From Bradyrhizobium sp. (lineage in GTDB: Bacteria; Pseudomonadota; Alphaproteobacteria; Rhizobiales; Xanthobacteraceae), in contig NZ_JAUYQU010000087.1 of NCBI RefSeq assembly GCF_030697065.1, positions 1-64,000 on the forward strand: 64,000 nucleotides of DNA. The letters run 5' to 3'. Positions 15,981 through 25,740 of the stretch are shown here, in pieces. The number at the start of each line of letters is the position of its first letter. Position 1 is the first letter of the stretch. Made by a program: the position numbers and the translations under genes. The notes beneath the pieces are model-generated. The model made no database searches and had not been told where the DNA came from. It worked only from the letters and a program-made list of their open reading frames with translations.

Positions 15981-17155
15981 GCGCATCGCGGCCGCCGCAG
16001 AACGTCGTCCTGGTCGGAGCCGGCCACGCGCATGTTGAGGTGCTGAGGTCGTTCGCTGAATCTCCGCCGCCGGATGTCAGCCTCACGCTCATTACGCGCT
16101 CCCGATACACGCCCTATTCCGGGATGCTGCCGGGGCTGATCGCGGGCAATTACCGTCTGGAGGAGACGCGCATCGACACAAGGCCGCTGGCCGTTGCCGC
16201 CGGGGCGAGGTTTCTGCAGTCGGAGGCGGTCGGACTCGATCTGGAATCGTGCAGCGTGATGTGCCGTGACGCGGCGGCCGTTCCCTACGATATCGTATCG
16301 CTCGACATTGGGTCGACGCCCACCATCGGCGGCATTCCGGGTGCGGCGGACCATGCCATCCCGGTGAAGCCGATCGATGGCTTTCTCGATCGGTTCGAGG
16401 CTCTGCGTCACCGCGTCATGCGCAGGTCCGCAGGCAGCCACATCGTGGTGGTCGGCGGCGGTGCCGCCGGTGTCGAGCTCGCGCTGTCGATGCAGCGGCG
16501 GCTCTCGGTCGAAATGGCCGCTGCCGGATTGCAGTCCGGGGTGCAATTCACCTTGGTGAGCGCCTCCGCGGCTATCCTGACGACCTTCCCCGCCCGATTT
16601 CAACGCAAGTTCGAACGTGTGCTCGGCGAACGCGGCATTGCAATCGTGACGGATGCGCGGGTGACGGAGGTCCGGCCGGGCCACATTCAGATCGAAGGAC
16701 ACCCGGGCCTTTCAGCCGACGAGGTCGTTTGGGCAACCGAGGCCGCCGCTCCCGAGTGGCTCGGAGCCACGGCGCTCGAACTGGACCCGCGTGGTTTCAT
16801 CGCGATCGACCCGACGCTGCGAGCTGTCGGGAATCACAACGTTTTCGCGGTCGGCGACGTGGCGGCGTTCCTGCCGAGAAAGCTGCCGAAATCCGGCGTC
16901 TATGCGGTGCGCCAGGGACCCGTTCTGGCGCAGAACATTCGCCGTCTTGTGGCCGGCGAAGAGCTCCGCCACTATTCCCCGCAACAGGACGCTTTGTACA
17001 TCGTGTCCACGGGCGAGCGTCACGCCATAGCGACCCGGAACGGACTGGTCGTGGAAGGCGACTGGGTGTGGACGTTCAAGAACTGGCTGGACCGGCGCTG
17101 GATGCGTCGATACCAGCGCTATTCTGCACCGGAGCCGTCCATGCCGGTGCTGTGA
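15962..17155 (+). CDS. NDH-2-like FAD oxidoreductase (SelD-associated, TIGR03169 type)
   Basis: 397 residues. It begins with VLVGAGHAHVEVLRSF and carries YSGMLPGLIAGNY, the marks of the family found either fused to the N-terminus of selenide water dikinase (SelD) or alone. It also has a second Rossmann motif, VVVGGGAAGVELALS, an FAD-binding FAVGDVAAF, and a C-terminal amphipathic end, WTFKNWLDRRWMRRYQ, that may touch the membrane as in NDH-2. No SelD domain follows. ATG at 15962 lies 19 bases inside the preceding gene, so expression is coupled. It ends 8 bases before the convergent lldD. It probably passes electrons from NAD(P)H to a quinone or to a product of the cluster. Confidence 0.82.
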   Translation: MAADMVGASRPPQNVVLVGAGHAHVEVLRSFAESPPPDVSLTLITRSRYTPYSGMLPGLIAGNYRLEETRIDTRPLAVAAGARFLQSEAVGLDLESCSVMCRDAAAVPYDIVSLDIGSTPTIGGIPGAADHAIPVKPIDGFLDRFEALRHRVMRRSAGSHIVVVGGGAAGVELALSMQRRLSVEMAAAGLQSGVQFTLVSASAAILTTFPARFQRKFERVLGERGIAIVTDARVTEVRPGHIQIEGHPGLSADEVVWATEAAAPEWLGATALELDPRGFIAIDPTLRAVGNHNVFAVGDVAAFLPRKLPKSGVYAVRQGPVLAQNIRRLVAGEELRHYSPQQDALYIVSTGERHAIATRNGLVVEGDWVWTFKNWLDRRWMRRYQRYSAPEPSMPVL

Positions 17156-17163
17156 TTTTCCTT

Positions 17164-18300
17164 TCAGATCGCCAGCACGTGGTCGTCGATCTCGGCGATG
17201 GTGTTGACGCCGCACAGGCCCATGGTGACGCTGAGTTCGTTGCGCAGGATGTCGAGCGCCTTGTCGACGCCGGGACCGCCGAAGGCGCCGAGGCCGTGAA
17301 TATAGGCGCGGCCGATCATGCAGGATTGCGCGCCGAGCGCCAGCGCGCGCATCACGTCCTGGCCGGAACGGATGCCGCCGTCGAACATGATTTCCATCTG
17401 CGCGCCGATGGCGTCGACGATTTCGGGCAGCGCCTCGATCGAAGACGTCGTGCCGTCGAGCTGGCGGCCGCCATGGTTGGAGACCACCAGCGCCTGCGCG
17501 CCGGTCTTGGCCGCTTCCTCGGCGTCCTCGACGTCGAGAATGCCCTTCAGAACCAGCTTGCCGGGCCAGATCGAGCGGATCCACTCGATGTCCTTCCAGT
17601 TCAGCGAAGTGTCGAACTGGGTCGCGATCCAGGTGCCCAGCGCGGTGATGTCGTCGGTGCCCTTGAGATGGCCGACCAGATTGCCGAAGGTGCGGCGCTT
17701 GCCGCGCAGCACGCCGGCGACCCAGGCCGGCTTGCTGGCGAAATCCACCAGTTTCGACAGCGACCATTCCGGCGGCACTGTCATGCCGTTCTTGATGTCG
17801 GCATGACGCTGCCCGATCACCTGCAGGTCGACCGTCAGCACCAGCGCGCTGCATTTCGCGGCGATGGCGCGCTCGATCAGCGCCTTGATGAAGCCGCGGT
17901 CCTTCATGACGTAGAGCTGGAACCAGAACGGCTTGTCGACATTGGCGGCGACGTCCTCGATCGAGCAGATCGACATCGTGCTCAGGGTGTAGGGAATACC
18001 CGCGGCCTGCGCGGCGCGGCAGGCATGGATTTCGCCGTCGCCATATTGCATGCCGGTCAGCCCGACCGGCGCCAGGATCAGCGGCATCGCGGCGGGCTCG
18101 CCGAGGATGGTGGTGGAGAGGTCGCGTTTCGACACATCGACCAGGATGCGCTGGCGGAACTTGATGGCCTGCAGATCGTCGACATTGGCGCGCAGCGTGT
18201 CCTCCGAATAGGAGCCGCGGTCGGCATAGTCGAAGAACGCCTTCGGCACTTTGCGCTTGTGGACCTGGCGCAGGTCCTCGATGCAGGTGATGTGTTTCAT
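17164..18300 (-). CDS. lldD: FMN-dependent L-lactate dehydrogenase
   Basis: 378 residues, the normal LldD length. It oxidises L-lactate (or a close 2-hydroxyacid) to pyruvate and feeds electrons to the quinone pool. Marks are YADRGSYSEDTL at the N-terminus, LAPVGLTGMQYGDGE, FQLYVMKDR, and the active-site SNHGGRQLDG with the proton-accepting His, then IMFDGGIRSGQDVMRALALGA for FMN phosphate. I chose ATG at 18298-18300 (MKHITCIEDL); the frame is open to 18360 but that part is not family-like. It faces the oxidoreductase operon tail to tail. A second, more distant FMN hydroxyacid oxidase lies at 34710-35930. Confidence 0.9.
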   Translation of the reverse strand: MKHITCIEDLRQVHKRKVPKAFFDYADRGSYSEDTLRANVDDLQAIKFRQRILVDVSKRDLSTTILGEPAAMPLILAPVGLTGMQYGDGEIHACRAAQAAGIPYTLSTMSICSIEDVAANVDKPFWFQLYVMKDRGFIKALIERAIAAKCSALVLTVDLQVIGQRHADIKNGMTVPPEWSLSKLVDFASKPAWVAGVLRGKRRTFGNLVGHLKGTDDITALGTWIATQFDTSLNWKDIEWIRSIWPGKLVLKGILDVEDAEEAAKTGAQALVVSNHGGRQLDGTTSSIEALPEIVDAIGAQMEIMFDGGIRSGQDVMRALALGAQSCMIGRAYIHGLGAFGGPGVDKALDILRNELSVTMGLCGVNTIAEIDDHVLAI

Positions 18301-18656
18301 AAGCGTTCCCGGCCCTTCTCGCATGGTCTTGTATTGTCGCTTTGACCGATCATCTAGCATGCCTGAGGCCCCGGCAATATCGCCGGTCCGGACCCTGGGG
18401 GAGGGCCGGAGAAGGCTTTATCCGGGGAGTTCGGATCCTGCCATGTCACCGGCCAGCGCCCCGGACGGCGGGATAACCATGCATTTACAGCATATTAGGG
18501 ACCAGGCCGCCGGCCGGGCGCCGGTAATGATTCATCATATTTTTTGAAGCCATTTTAGCCCCCGAGGCCCTATAACCCCCTTTGCACGCCACGATAGGCG
18601 GCGTTCGCGGTTTCTCGCCGGTGGATGGGAGAAGCCGGGATGAAGCTGGGGGTCAC
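18301..18656. other. intergenic region between lldD and glmM
   Basis: 356 bases between divergent genes with no credible gene. The right part turns AT-rich (CATATTTTTTGAAG near 18540, CTATAACC near 18572), as expected for the glmM promoter, but TTGAAG and TATAAC are about 21 bases apart, too wide for a standard sigma-70 site. A GGATGGGAGAAG-like purine stretch lies well upstream of the ATG at 18657. I see no riboswitch. Confidence 0.45.
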
Positions 18657-20003
<1,347 letters not shown>

Positions 20004-20074
20004 GCGCGGGATTGCAACGCAGCCATTTTCCATTGCGGCTGGTCGGCGCGGCGCCTCCGTCGTAGGAAGAGCCA

Positions 20075-21364
20075 TTGCGCTTTCCGAATCCGGGATTTGA
20101 GCCGTTGAACAGGCCCGTCATCGTCAGTGAAGAGGCGCTGGTCGCGCCGGTGGTGGTGCCCGATCTCGCCACGCCAGCCGCCGCGACGGCCGCAGCCACG
20201 GCCGGGCCGGCCTACGTCGTGCTGGCGGGCATCAGCCTGTCGCATTTCCTCAACGACACGATGCAGTCGCTGATCGCATCGGTATATCCGATCCTGAAAG
20301 ACAATTACGCGCTCGACTTCGCGCAGATCGGCATGATCACGCTGGCGTTCCAGTTCACCGCGTCGCTGCTGCAGCCGGTGGTCGGGCATTTCACCGACAG
20401 GAAGGCACAGCCGTTCTCGCTCGCGATCGGCATGGGATTCACGTTCTTCGGTCTGCTGCTGCTCAGCGTCGCCCAGCAATACCCGGTGATCCTGATCGCG
20501 GCGGCACTGGTCGGGCTGGGCTCGGCGGTGTTCCATCCGGAGTCGGCGCGGATCGCCCGGCTGGCCTCCGGCGGGCGTTACGGTTTCGCGCAATCGGTTT
20601 TCCAGCTCGGCGGCAGTTTCGGAACGTCGATGGGGCCGCTGCTGGCAGCGCTGATCGTGGTGCCGTTCGGCCAGCCCAGCATCGCCTGGTTTTCCTCGAT
20701 CGCGTTCCTGGCCATCATCATCCTGTGGCGGATTGGGCTCTGGTACCGGCCGCAAATCGCGACGAAGATGACGCCGCCGCCGTCGCATCCGGACGCGCCG
20801 GGTTCGCGCCGGGTCAAGATCGCGCTGGTGGTGCTGGTCGCGCTGCTGTTTTCCAAGCAGCTCTATGTCTCCAGCCTGTCGAGCTATTACATCTTCTACC
20901 TGATCGAAAAATTTCAGGTATCGACCCAGGCGGCGCAGCTCTATCTGTTCCTGTTTCTCGCGGCCAACGCCGCCGGCGCCTTCTTCGGCGGATCGCTCGG
21001 CGATCGCTTCGGCCGCAAATACGTCATCTGGTTTTCCATTCTCGGTGCGCTGCCCTTCACGCTGGCGCTGCCCCATGCCGGGCTGTTCGCCAGCGCGGTG
21101 CTGACGGTGTTCATCGGCCTGATCATTTCATCGGCGACGTCGTCGATCATCGTGTTCGCGCAGGAACTGATGCCGCACCGGTTCGGCATGATCTCCGGGG
21201 TGTTCTTCGGATTCGCATTCGGCATCGGCGGCGTCGGCGCCGCGGTGCTGGGCAGGGTCGCCGACCATACCGGTCTCGAATTCGTCTATCAGGTCTGCGC
21301 GTTCCTGCCGGCAATCGGGCTGCTCGCGGTGTTCCTGCCGAGGATGCCGAAAGCTTCGCGCTGA
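20075..21364 (+). CDS. MFS transporter, fosmidomycin resistance (Fsr) type
   Basis: 429 residues with about twelve membrane spans after an Ala/Pro-rich cytoplasmic N-terminus. SLSHFLNDTMQSLIASVYP and GSAVFHPESARIA are typical of the Fsr/fosmidomycin-resistance branch of the major facilitator superfamily. The loop GDRFGRKYV after the seventh span is the usual MFS motif A. It would be a proton-driven efflux pump of the inner membrane; its real substrate is unknown. The likely start is TTG at 20075, eight bases after AGGAAGA; a second TTG at 20105 would shorten it by ten residues. It lies 71 bases after glmM, possibly the same transcript. Confidence 0.85.
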   Translation: MRFPNPGFEPLNRPVIVSEEALVAPVVVPDLATPAAATAAATAGPAYVVLAGISLSHFLNDTMQSLIASVYPILKDNYALDFAQIGMITLAFQFTASLLQPVVGHFTDRKAQPFSLAIGMGFTFFGLLLLSVAQQYPVILIAAALVGLGSAVFHPESARIARLASGGRYGFAQSVFQLGGSFGTSMGPLLAALIVVPFGQPSIAWFSSIAFLAIIILWRIGLWYRPQIATKMTPPPSHPDAPGSRRVKIALVVLVALLFSKQLYVSSLSSYYIFYLIEKFQVSTQAAQLYLFLFLAANAAGAFFGGSLGDRFGRKYVIWFSILGALPFTLALPHAGLFASAVLTVFIGLIISSATSSIIVFAQELMPHRFGMISGVFFGFAFGIGGVGAAVLGRVADHTGLEFVYQVCAFLPAIGLLAVFLPRMPKASR

Positions 21365-21707
21365 TGGCGAATGTAAACGCGGCGACCGCCGAATTTCCGT
21401 CAACACATCGTTAGCGATTGTGGCGATTCCGCCGTTTTCCGCGACTGTTCTCGTTGCTGCAGGAAATTCTCCAAACGCGATCGGAAAAAATGTATCCGCG
21501 TTTGCAGCATGCGGTGGCGTGGCAAATTATTGAAATTTCGCATGATCTCGTCACCGGCCGCGCACGCGAAGCACGTCCTGCGCAACGAATTATCAACCTT
21601 AATAATTAGGGTTAAGTGCCGCTTAAGGATTTTGAGGCATCTTCCGACCGTGAGTTTTTGATGTGAGGCCTCCGTTGTCTGCCTCACCGGACAAAAGGAC
21701 GAAGCCA
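21365..21707. other. intergenic leader upstream of the outer-membrane protein gene
   Basis: 343 bases with no gene. It is clearly more AT-rich than its flanks, with TTAATAATTAGGGTTAAG around 21598, a likely promoter zone for the porin gene. In the leader, GTGAGGC (21663-21669) and GCCTCAC (21681-21687) form a 7-bp hairpin ahead of the GGACGAAG ribosome site. Such a long leader in front of an abundant outer-membrane protein gene may control mRNA stability or sRNA binding; that is inference. Confidence 0.5.
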
Positions 21708-22535
21708 ATGCGTAGCGTTAAGTTTCTCGTTGCCGCCGGAGCGGCATCAATGTTGTCGTCGGTAGCCTTCGCCGCCGACATGGCCATCATGCCGCCGCCG
21801 GCATACGCACCGCCTCCGGTCGTCGAGGACTTCGGCGGCTGGTACCTGCGCGGCGATATCGGCTTCAGCAATCAGAAAGTCGATCGCCTGACCAACGCGC
21901 TCGACGCCGGCCTCACCACCCAGAGCCAGACCCACAGCTTCGGCACCGCGGGCATCTTCGGCCTCGGCGTCGGCTACAAGGTCAACAACTGGTTCCGCGC
22001 CGACATCACCGGTGAGTATCGCGGCAATTCGCAGTATTTCGGCAAGGACAACATCACCTATCCCGGCGGCATCGGCACCGATACCTATCACGCCACCAAG
22101 AACGAGTGGGTGGTGCTCGGCAACGCCTATGTCGATCTCGGCACCTGGTGGTGCATGACCCCGTTCATCGGCGCCGGCGTCGGCGGCGCGCGGGTTGCCA
22201 TCAACGGCTTCACCGATCAGAGCATCGCCAACAATGGCGGCGGCGCGCTGCCGGGTCTCGCCTACGGCGACAACGTCGCAAAGTGGAATCTGGCATGGGC
22301 GGTGCACGCCGGTGTCGCCTACAAGGTCACGCCGAACTTCACCGTCGAACTCGCCTATCGCTATCTCGACATGGGCGACGGCCTGACCGGCGACCTGCGC
22401 ACCTTCGACGGCGTCAACAACGTCAACAACCCGATGACGTTCAAGAACATCACCTCGCACGACCTCAAGCTCGGCGTGCGCTGGGATCTGAGCAGCCCGC
22501 CGGTCTACGCGCCGCCGCTGATGCGCAAGGGCTGA
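21708..22535 (+). CDS. outer membrane beta-barrel protein, Omp31-like
   Basis: 275 residues. The signal peptide is residues 1 to about 23 (LSSVAFA|AD), followed by a Pro-rich linker (PPPAYAPPPVVED) and then FGGWYLRGDIGFSNQ. The rest has alternating beta strands typical of an eight-stranded barrel, including YKVTPNFTVELAYRYLDMG and a final HDLKLGVRWDL strand. The last residues MRKG lie after the barrel, so it does not end in the usual Phe. This is the Omp25/31 (opacity-like) family, abundant in Rhizobiales outer membranes. It is followed by a clear hairpin terminator, so it is its own transcription unit. Confidence 0.88.
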   Translation: MRSVKFLVAAGAASMLSSVAFAADMAIMPPPAYAPPPVVEDFGGWYLRGDIGFSNQKVDRLTNALDAGLTTQSQTHSFGTAGIFGLGVGYKVNNWFRADITGEYRGNSQYFGKDNITYPGGIGTDTYHATKNEWVVLGNAYVDLGTWWCMTPFIGAGVGGARVAINGFTDQSIANNGGGALPGLAYGDNVAKWNLAWAVHAGVAYKVTPNFTVELAYRYLDMGDGLTGDLRTFDGVNNVNNPMTFKNITSHDLKLGVRWDLSSPPVYAPPLMRKG

Positions 22536-22563
22536 TCGAACCCTCGATTGCTTAACACTTCCT

Positions 22564-22592
22564 AACGGCGCGGGATTTTCCCGCGCCGTTTT
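22564..22592 (+). terminator. Rho-independent terminator of the Omp31-like gene
   Basis: AACGGCGCGGG (22564-22574) pairs perfectly with CCCGCGCCGTT (22580-22590) around an ATTTT loop. It is followed by TTGTTGT. The strong 11-bp stem lies 28 bases after the stop codon. Confidence 0.88.
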
Positions 22593-22756
22593 GTTGTGCG
22601 CGGCCGTGCGCTTCGCAGGGCCCGCTGCCGGAGTCGATCGAAAAAAATCGCGGTTCTTCAACAGAACATGCCGATCGCGGGCCGGCGACAACCATTGGTT
22701 AAGGTTAACGGGGGATGATCAGCGCCAGGTAAGAGTGGGTTCGATGGAGCGTTGCA

Positions 22757-23581
22757 ATGCGTAGGATTTTGCTGGCTGCGGTAATGTTCGGGGCGGCGTC
22801 CGGCGCCGAGGCGGGTGACCTCCTGGATCTCCCGATCCTGCGTGGCGCCTTCACGGACGGGCTGAACAGCCGCCCGGCCAACTGGCAGGGCGCCTATGTC
22901 GGCGTCCAGGGCGGATACGGCACCTCCAACATGAATTTCTCGGGTTCGACCCGAACGATCGCCGCGAGCTTGTTGTCCGGCACCGAGATGGAGAACCAAC
23001 AGCAGATTTCGTCATGGCCGATCATGGGGAAAGTCTCGGTCCATGGCAGCGGGTGGGGCGGGTTCGCGGGTTACAACTCGCAGTGGGACGACGTCGTTGT
23101 TGGTTTCGAAGCAAGCTACCTGCATGGCAGTTTCGGGGGATCGCAGACCGACAGCATGTCGAGATTCTTCTCGCTGCCGTCCGGTTCCACCAACAGCGCG
23201 ACGTATCAAGGCACCTCGGCGATCACGATTTCCGACATGGCCTCGCTTCGTGTCCGCGCCGGCTATGCGTGGGGCGCCTTCCTTCCCTATGCGTTCGGCG
23301 GCGTCGCGCTCGGACAAGCCAACATCACCAGGACCGCCCGCATTTTTGGAACCCAGGTCAACGCGGCCAACCCTCCTCCGTTTGACAATGTGCCGTTCGA
23401 CGTGAGCGCGACCGAGGCCAACAACAGCAAGCTGATCTACGGCTATTCCTTCGGCCTCGGCGTCGATGTGCAATTGGTATCGAACCTGTTCTTCCGGGCG
23501 GAATGGGAATATTCCCGCTTCGCCACGGTTATCGACACCAATGTCAGCACCGGTCGCCTTGGACTGGGCTACAAATTCTGA
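22757..23581 (+). CDS. outer membrane beta-barrel protein
   Basis: 274 residues. A signal peptide (1 to about 19, ASGAEA|GD) is followed by WQGAYVGVQGGYGTSN, the typical first strand of Omp25/31-like barrels. The protein ends with GRLGLGYKF, the terminal Phe used for BAM recognition. A long Ser/Thr-rich extracellular-type loop lies at about 50-135. It is a second, diverged porin-like protein beside the Omp31-like gene, with its own leader after the terminator. Function beyond outer-membrane structure is unknown. Confidence 0.8.
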   Translation: MRRILLAAVMFGAASGAEAGDLLDLPILRGAFTDGLNSRPANWQGAYVGVQGGYGTSNMNFSGSTRTIAASLLSGTEMENQQQISSWPIMGKVSVHGSGWGGFAGYNSQWDDVVVGFEASYLHGSFGGSQTDSMSRFFSLPSGSTNSATYQGTSAITISDMASLRVRAGYAWGAFLPYAFGGVALGQANITRTARIFGTQVNAANPPPFDNVPFDVSATEANNSKLIYGYSFGLGVDVQLVSNLFFRAEWEYSRFATVIDTNVSTGRLGLGYKF

Positions 23582-23664
23582 TTCATCTGTCTGCGCTGCC
23601 GCGGCGCTATTGACAGAGCTGCTTTTGCCTGTTGCTCTGTTGCGTCAGCGGATGGCAGCAGACG

Positions 23665-24255
23665 ATGAAAATCCACGGCGATACAAATTCCGGCAATTGC
23701 CTGAAGGTGAAATGGGTCTGCGATCATCTCGCGCTGCCCTATGACTGGGTCAGTGTCGACACGCTGAAGGGCGAGACGCGCACCACGGAGTTTCTCAAGC
23801 TCAATGGCGCGGGTCAGGTTCCGACGGTCGTGTTCGACGACGGCCGCGTGCTGGCCCAGTCCAACGCCATCATCCGCTATCTCGCGCGCGGCAGCGATCT
23901 CATTCCGAAGGATGACTTTGCCGCGGCGAAGATGGACGAATGGCTGTTCTGGGAACAGTACAGCCACGAGCCCTATGTCGCGGTGTGCCGCTATCAAATG
24001 GTGTATCTCGGCAAGGCGGCATCCGACCTCGACCCCGACAAGATCAAGCGCGGCTATTTCGCGCTGGCGCGAATGGAACAGCAGCTTGCGGCGACGCCGT
24101 TCCTGGTCGGCAACGCCGCCACACTCGCGGATGTGTCGCTGCTAGCCTATACGCGGGTGGCGCATGAGGGTGGTTTCCACCTCGATGGCTACGGCTCGAT
24201 CCGGCGATGGATCGCCGAGGCCGAACGCTCCCTCGGGCTGGAGCCCGTGCGTTAG
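23665..24255 (+). CDS. glutathione S-transferase family protein
   Basis: 196 residues. The N-terminal thioredoxin-like domain (1 to about 78) has MKIHGDTNSGNCLKVKW, AGQVPTVVFDDG with the cis-Pro, and LAQSNAIIRYLA for glutathione binding. The all-alpha C-terminal domain carries FLVGNAATLADVSLLAYT with the N-capping box. Ser or Asn near residue 9-11 would be the catalytic residue. It likely conjugates or reduces small electrophiles; the substrate is unknown. ATG at 23665 is supported by the family start. It is separated from serC by about 190 bases holding the serC leader. Confidence 0.88.
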   Translation: MKIHGDTNSGNCLKVKWVCDHLALPYDWVSVDTLKGETRTTEFLKLNGAGQVPTVVFDDGRVLAQSNAIIRYLARGSDLIPKDDFAAAKMDEWLFWEQYSHEPYVAVCRYQMVYLGKAASDLDPDKIKRGYFALARMEQQLAATPFLVGNAATLADVSLLAYTRVAHEGGFHLDGYGSIRRWIAEAERSLGLEPVR

Positions 24256-24404
24256 GGCATTTGTTCCCGACGCCTGGATTCGCAAGCCGCTCAGCGACAG
24301 CGACTGTCACCGGCCTGTGAATGCCTGATCTTCGGTACAATACCTGCTCGGCCGAAAGTTCCTTGACCATTCCAGGCGATTCCACTAATCACCGCGGCGG
24401 GACA

Positions 24405-24442
24405 CCTCCCCCCAACGGGAGGCTAGCTATCTGGAAGGATAG
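24405..24442 (+). promoter_or_regulatory. serC RNA motif (structured leader of serC-serA)
   Basis: Two adjacent hairpins end four bases before the serC ATG: CCTCCC (24405-24410) pairs with GGGAGG (24417-24422), and CTATC (24427-24431) pairs with GATAG (24438-24442). The loop of the second holds the ribosome site GGAAGG. This layout matches the 'serC motif' described upstream of serC in alphaproteobacteria, a predicted cis-regulatory RNA. Opening or closing of the second hairpin would set translation of serC. No ligand is established. Confidence 0.8.
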
Positions 24443-24445
24443 AAC

Positions 24446-25618
24446 ATGACTGCTGCGAAGCCCGCATTGCGGCCGAATGTGCCGCATTTCTCCTCCGGCC
24501 CCTGTGCCAAGCGCCCCGGCTGGACCGCCCATAATCTCAAGGATGCCGCCCTTGGCCGTTCGCACCGCGCGAAGATCGGCAAGGCCAAGCTCAAGCTCGC
24601 GATCGAGTTGACGCGCGAAGTGCTTGAAGTGCCGGCCGGTTACAGGATCGGCATCGTGCCGGCGTCCGATACCGGCGCAGTCGAAATGGCCCTGTGGTCG
24701 CTGCTCGGCGCGCGGCCGGTGACCACGATCGCGTGGGAATCCTTCGGCGAAGGCTGGGTCAGCGACATCGTCAAGGAATTGAAGCTCAAGGACGTCATCA
24801 GGCTGCATGCCGGCTATGGCGACATCCCGGATCTTTCCAAGGCCGATCCCGCTTCCGACATCGTCTTCACCTGGAACGGCACCACGTCAGGCGTGCGCGT
24901 TCCCAATGCCGACTGGATCAGCGCCGACCGCGAAGGCCTCACCATCTGCGACGCCACCTCGGCGGCGTTCGCGCAGCCGCTCGACTGGGCGAAGCTCGAT
25001 GTCGTGACCTTCTCCTGGCAGAAGGCGCTGGGCGGCGAAGCCGCGCACGGCATGCTGGTGCTCAGCCCGCGCGCGGTGGCGCGGCTCGAGAGCTACGTGC
25101 CGGCCTGGCCGCTGCCGAAGATCTTCCGCATGACCAAGGGCGGCAAGCTCAACGAGGGCATCTTCGAAGGCGAGACCATCAACACGCCGTCGATGCTGTG
25201 CGTGGAGGATTATCTCGACGCGCTGAACTGGGCGAAGTCGGTCGGCGGCCTCAAGGGCCTGATGGCGCGTGCCGACGCGAATACGAAAGTGCTGGCCGAC
25301 TGGAAGGCGAAGACGCCGTGGATCGATTTCCTGGCGACAGACCCGGCGATCCGTTCCAACACCTCGGTGTGCATGAAGGTGATCGATCCCGCCATCACGT
25401 CGCTGAGCGCGGATGCGCAAGCCGATTTCTCCAAGAAGCTGGTCGCTCTGGTGGAGAAGGAAGGCGCCGGCTACGACTTCGCGCATTATCGCGATGCGCC
25501 CGCGGGCCTGCGGATCTGGTGCGGCGCCACGGTGGAATCCGGCGACGTCGCGCTGCTGACGCAGTGGATCGACTGGGCGTTCGCGGAAATGAAATCGACG
25601 CTCGCGAAGGCGGCATAG
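24446..25618 (+). CDS. serC: phosphoserine transaminase
   Basis: 390 residues. A PLP enzyme that converts 3-phosphohydroxypyruvate and glutamate to phosphoserine, the second step of serine synthesis. It belongs to the longer alphaproteobacterial/archaeal SerC group: [12 protein letters not shown] at the start, the PLP lysine in SWQKALGGE, and [19 protein letters not shown] at 24446 follows the serC RNA hairpins, whose loop holds its ribosome site. The next gene, serA, supplies the substrate and is 122 bases downstream in the same direction. A palindromic repeat lies between them. Confidence 0.95.
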   Translation: MTAAKPALRPNVPHFSSGPCAKRPGWTAHNLKDAALGRSHRAKIGKAKLKLAIELTREVLEVPAGYRIGIVPASDTGAVEMALWSLLGARPVTTIAWESFGEGWVSDIVKELKLKDVIRLHAGYGDIPDLSKADPASDIVFTWNGTTSGVRVPNADWISADREGLTICDATSAAFAQPLDWAKLDVVTFSWQKALGGEAAHGMLVLSPRAVARLESYVPAWPLPKIFRMTKGGKLNEGIFEGETINTPSMLCVEDYLDALNWAKSVGGLKGLMARADANTKVLADWKAKTPWIDFLATDPAIRSNTSVCMKVIDPAITSLSADAQADFSKKLVALVEKEGAGYDFAHYRDAPAGLRIWCGATVESGDVALLTQWIDWAFAEMKSTLAKAA

Positions 25619-25635
25619 ATCTCCATACCCATCAT

Positions 25636-25705
25636 CGTCATGGCCGGGCTTGACCCGGCCATCCATCCAGGAAGATGGACCCGCGGATCAAGCCCGCGGG
25701 TGACG
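25636..25705. repeat. palindromic intergenic repeat between serC and serA
   Basis: The ends CGTCA and TGACG are complementary. Inside, GGCCGGGCTTGACCCGGCC and CCCGCGGATCAAGCCCGCGGG each fold as a GC hairpin. It is of the kind widespread in Bradyrhizobium and lies inside what should be a serC-serA operon, where it may lower serA readthrough or stabilise one half of the message. Confidence 0.75.
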
Positions 25706-25740
25706 GTATCAAATGCATCGTCCATCACGGATCACATCCC

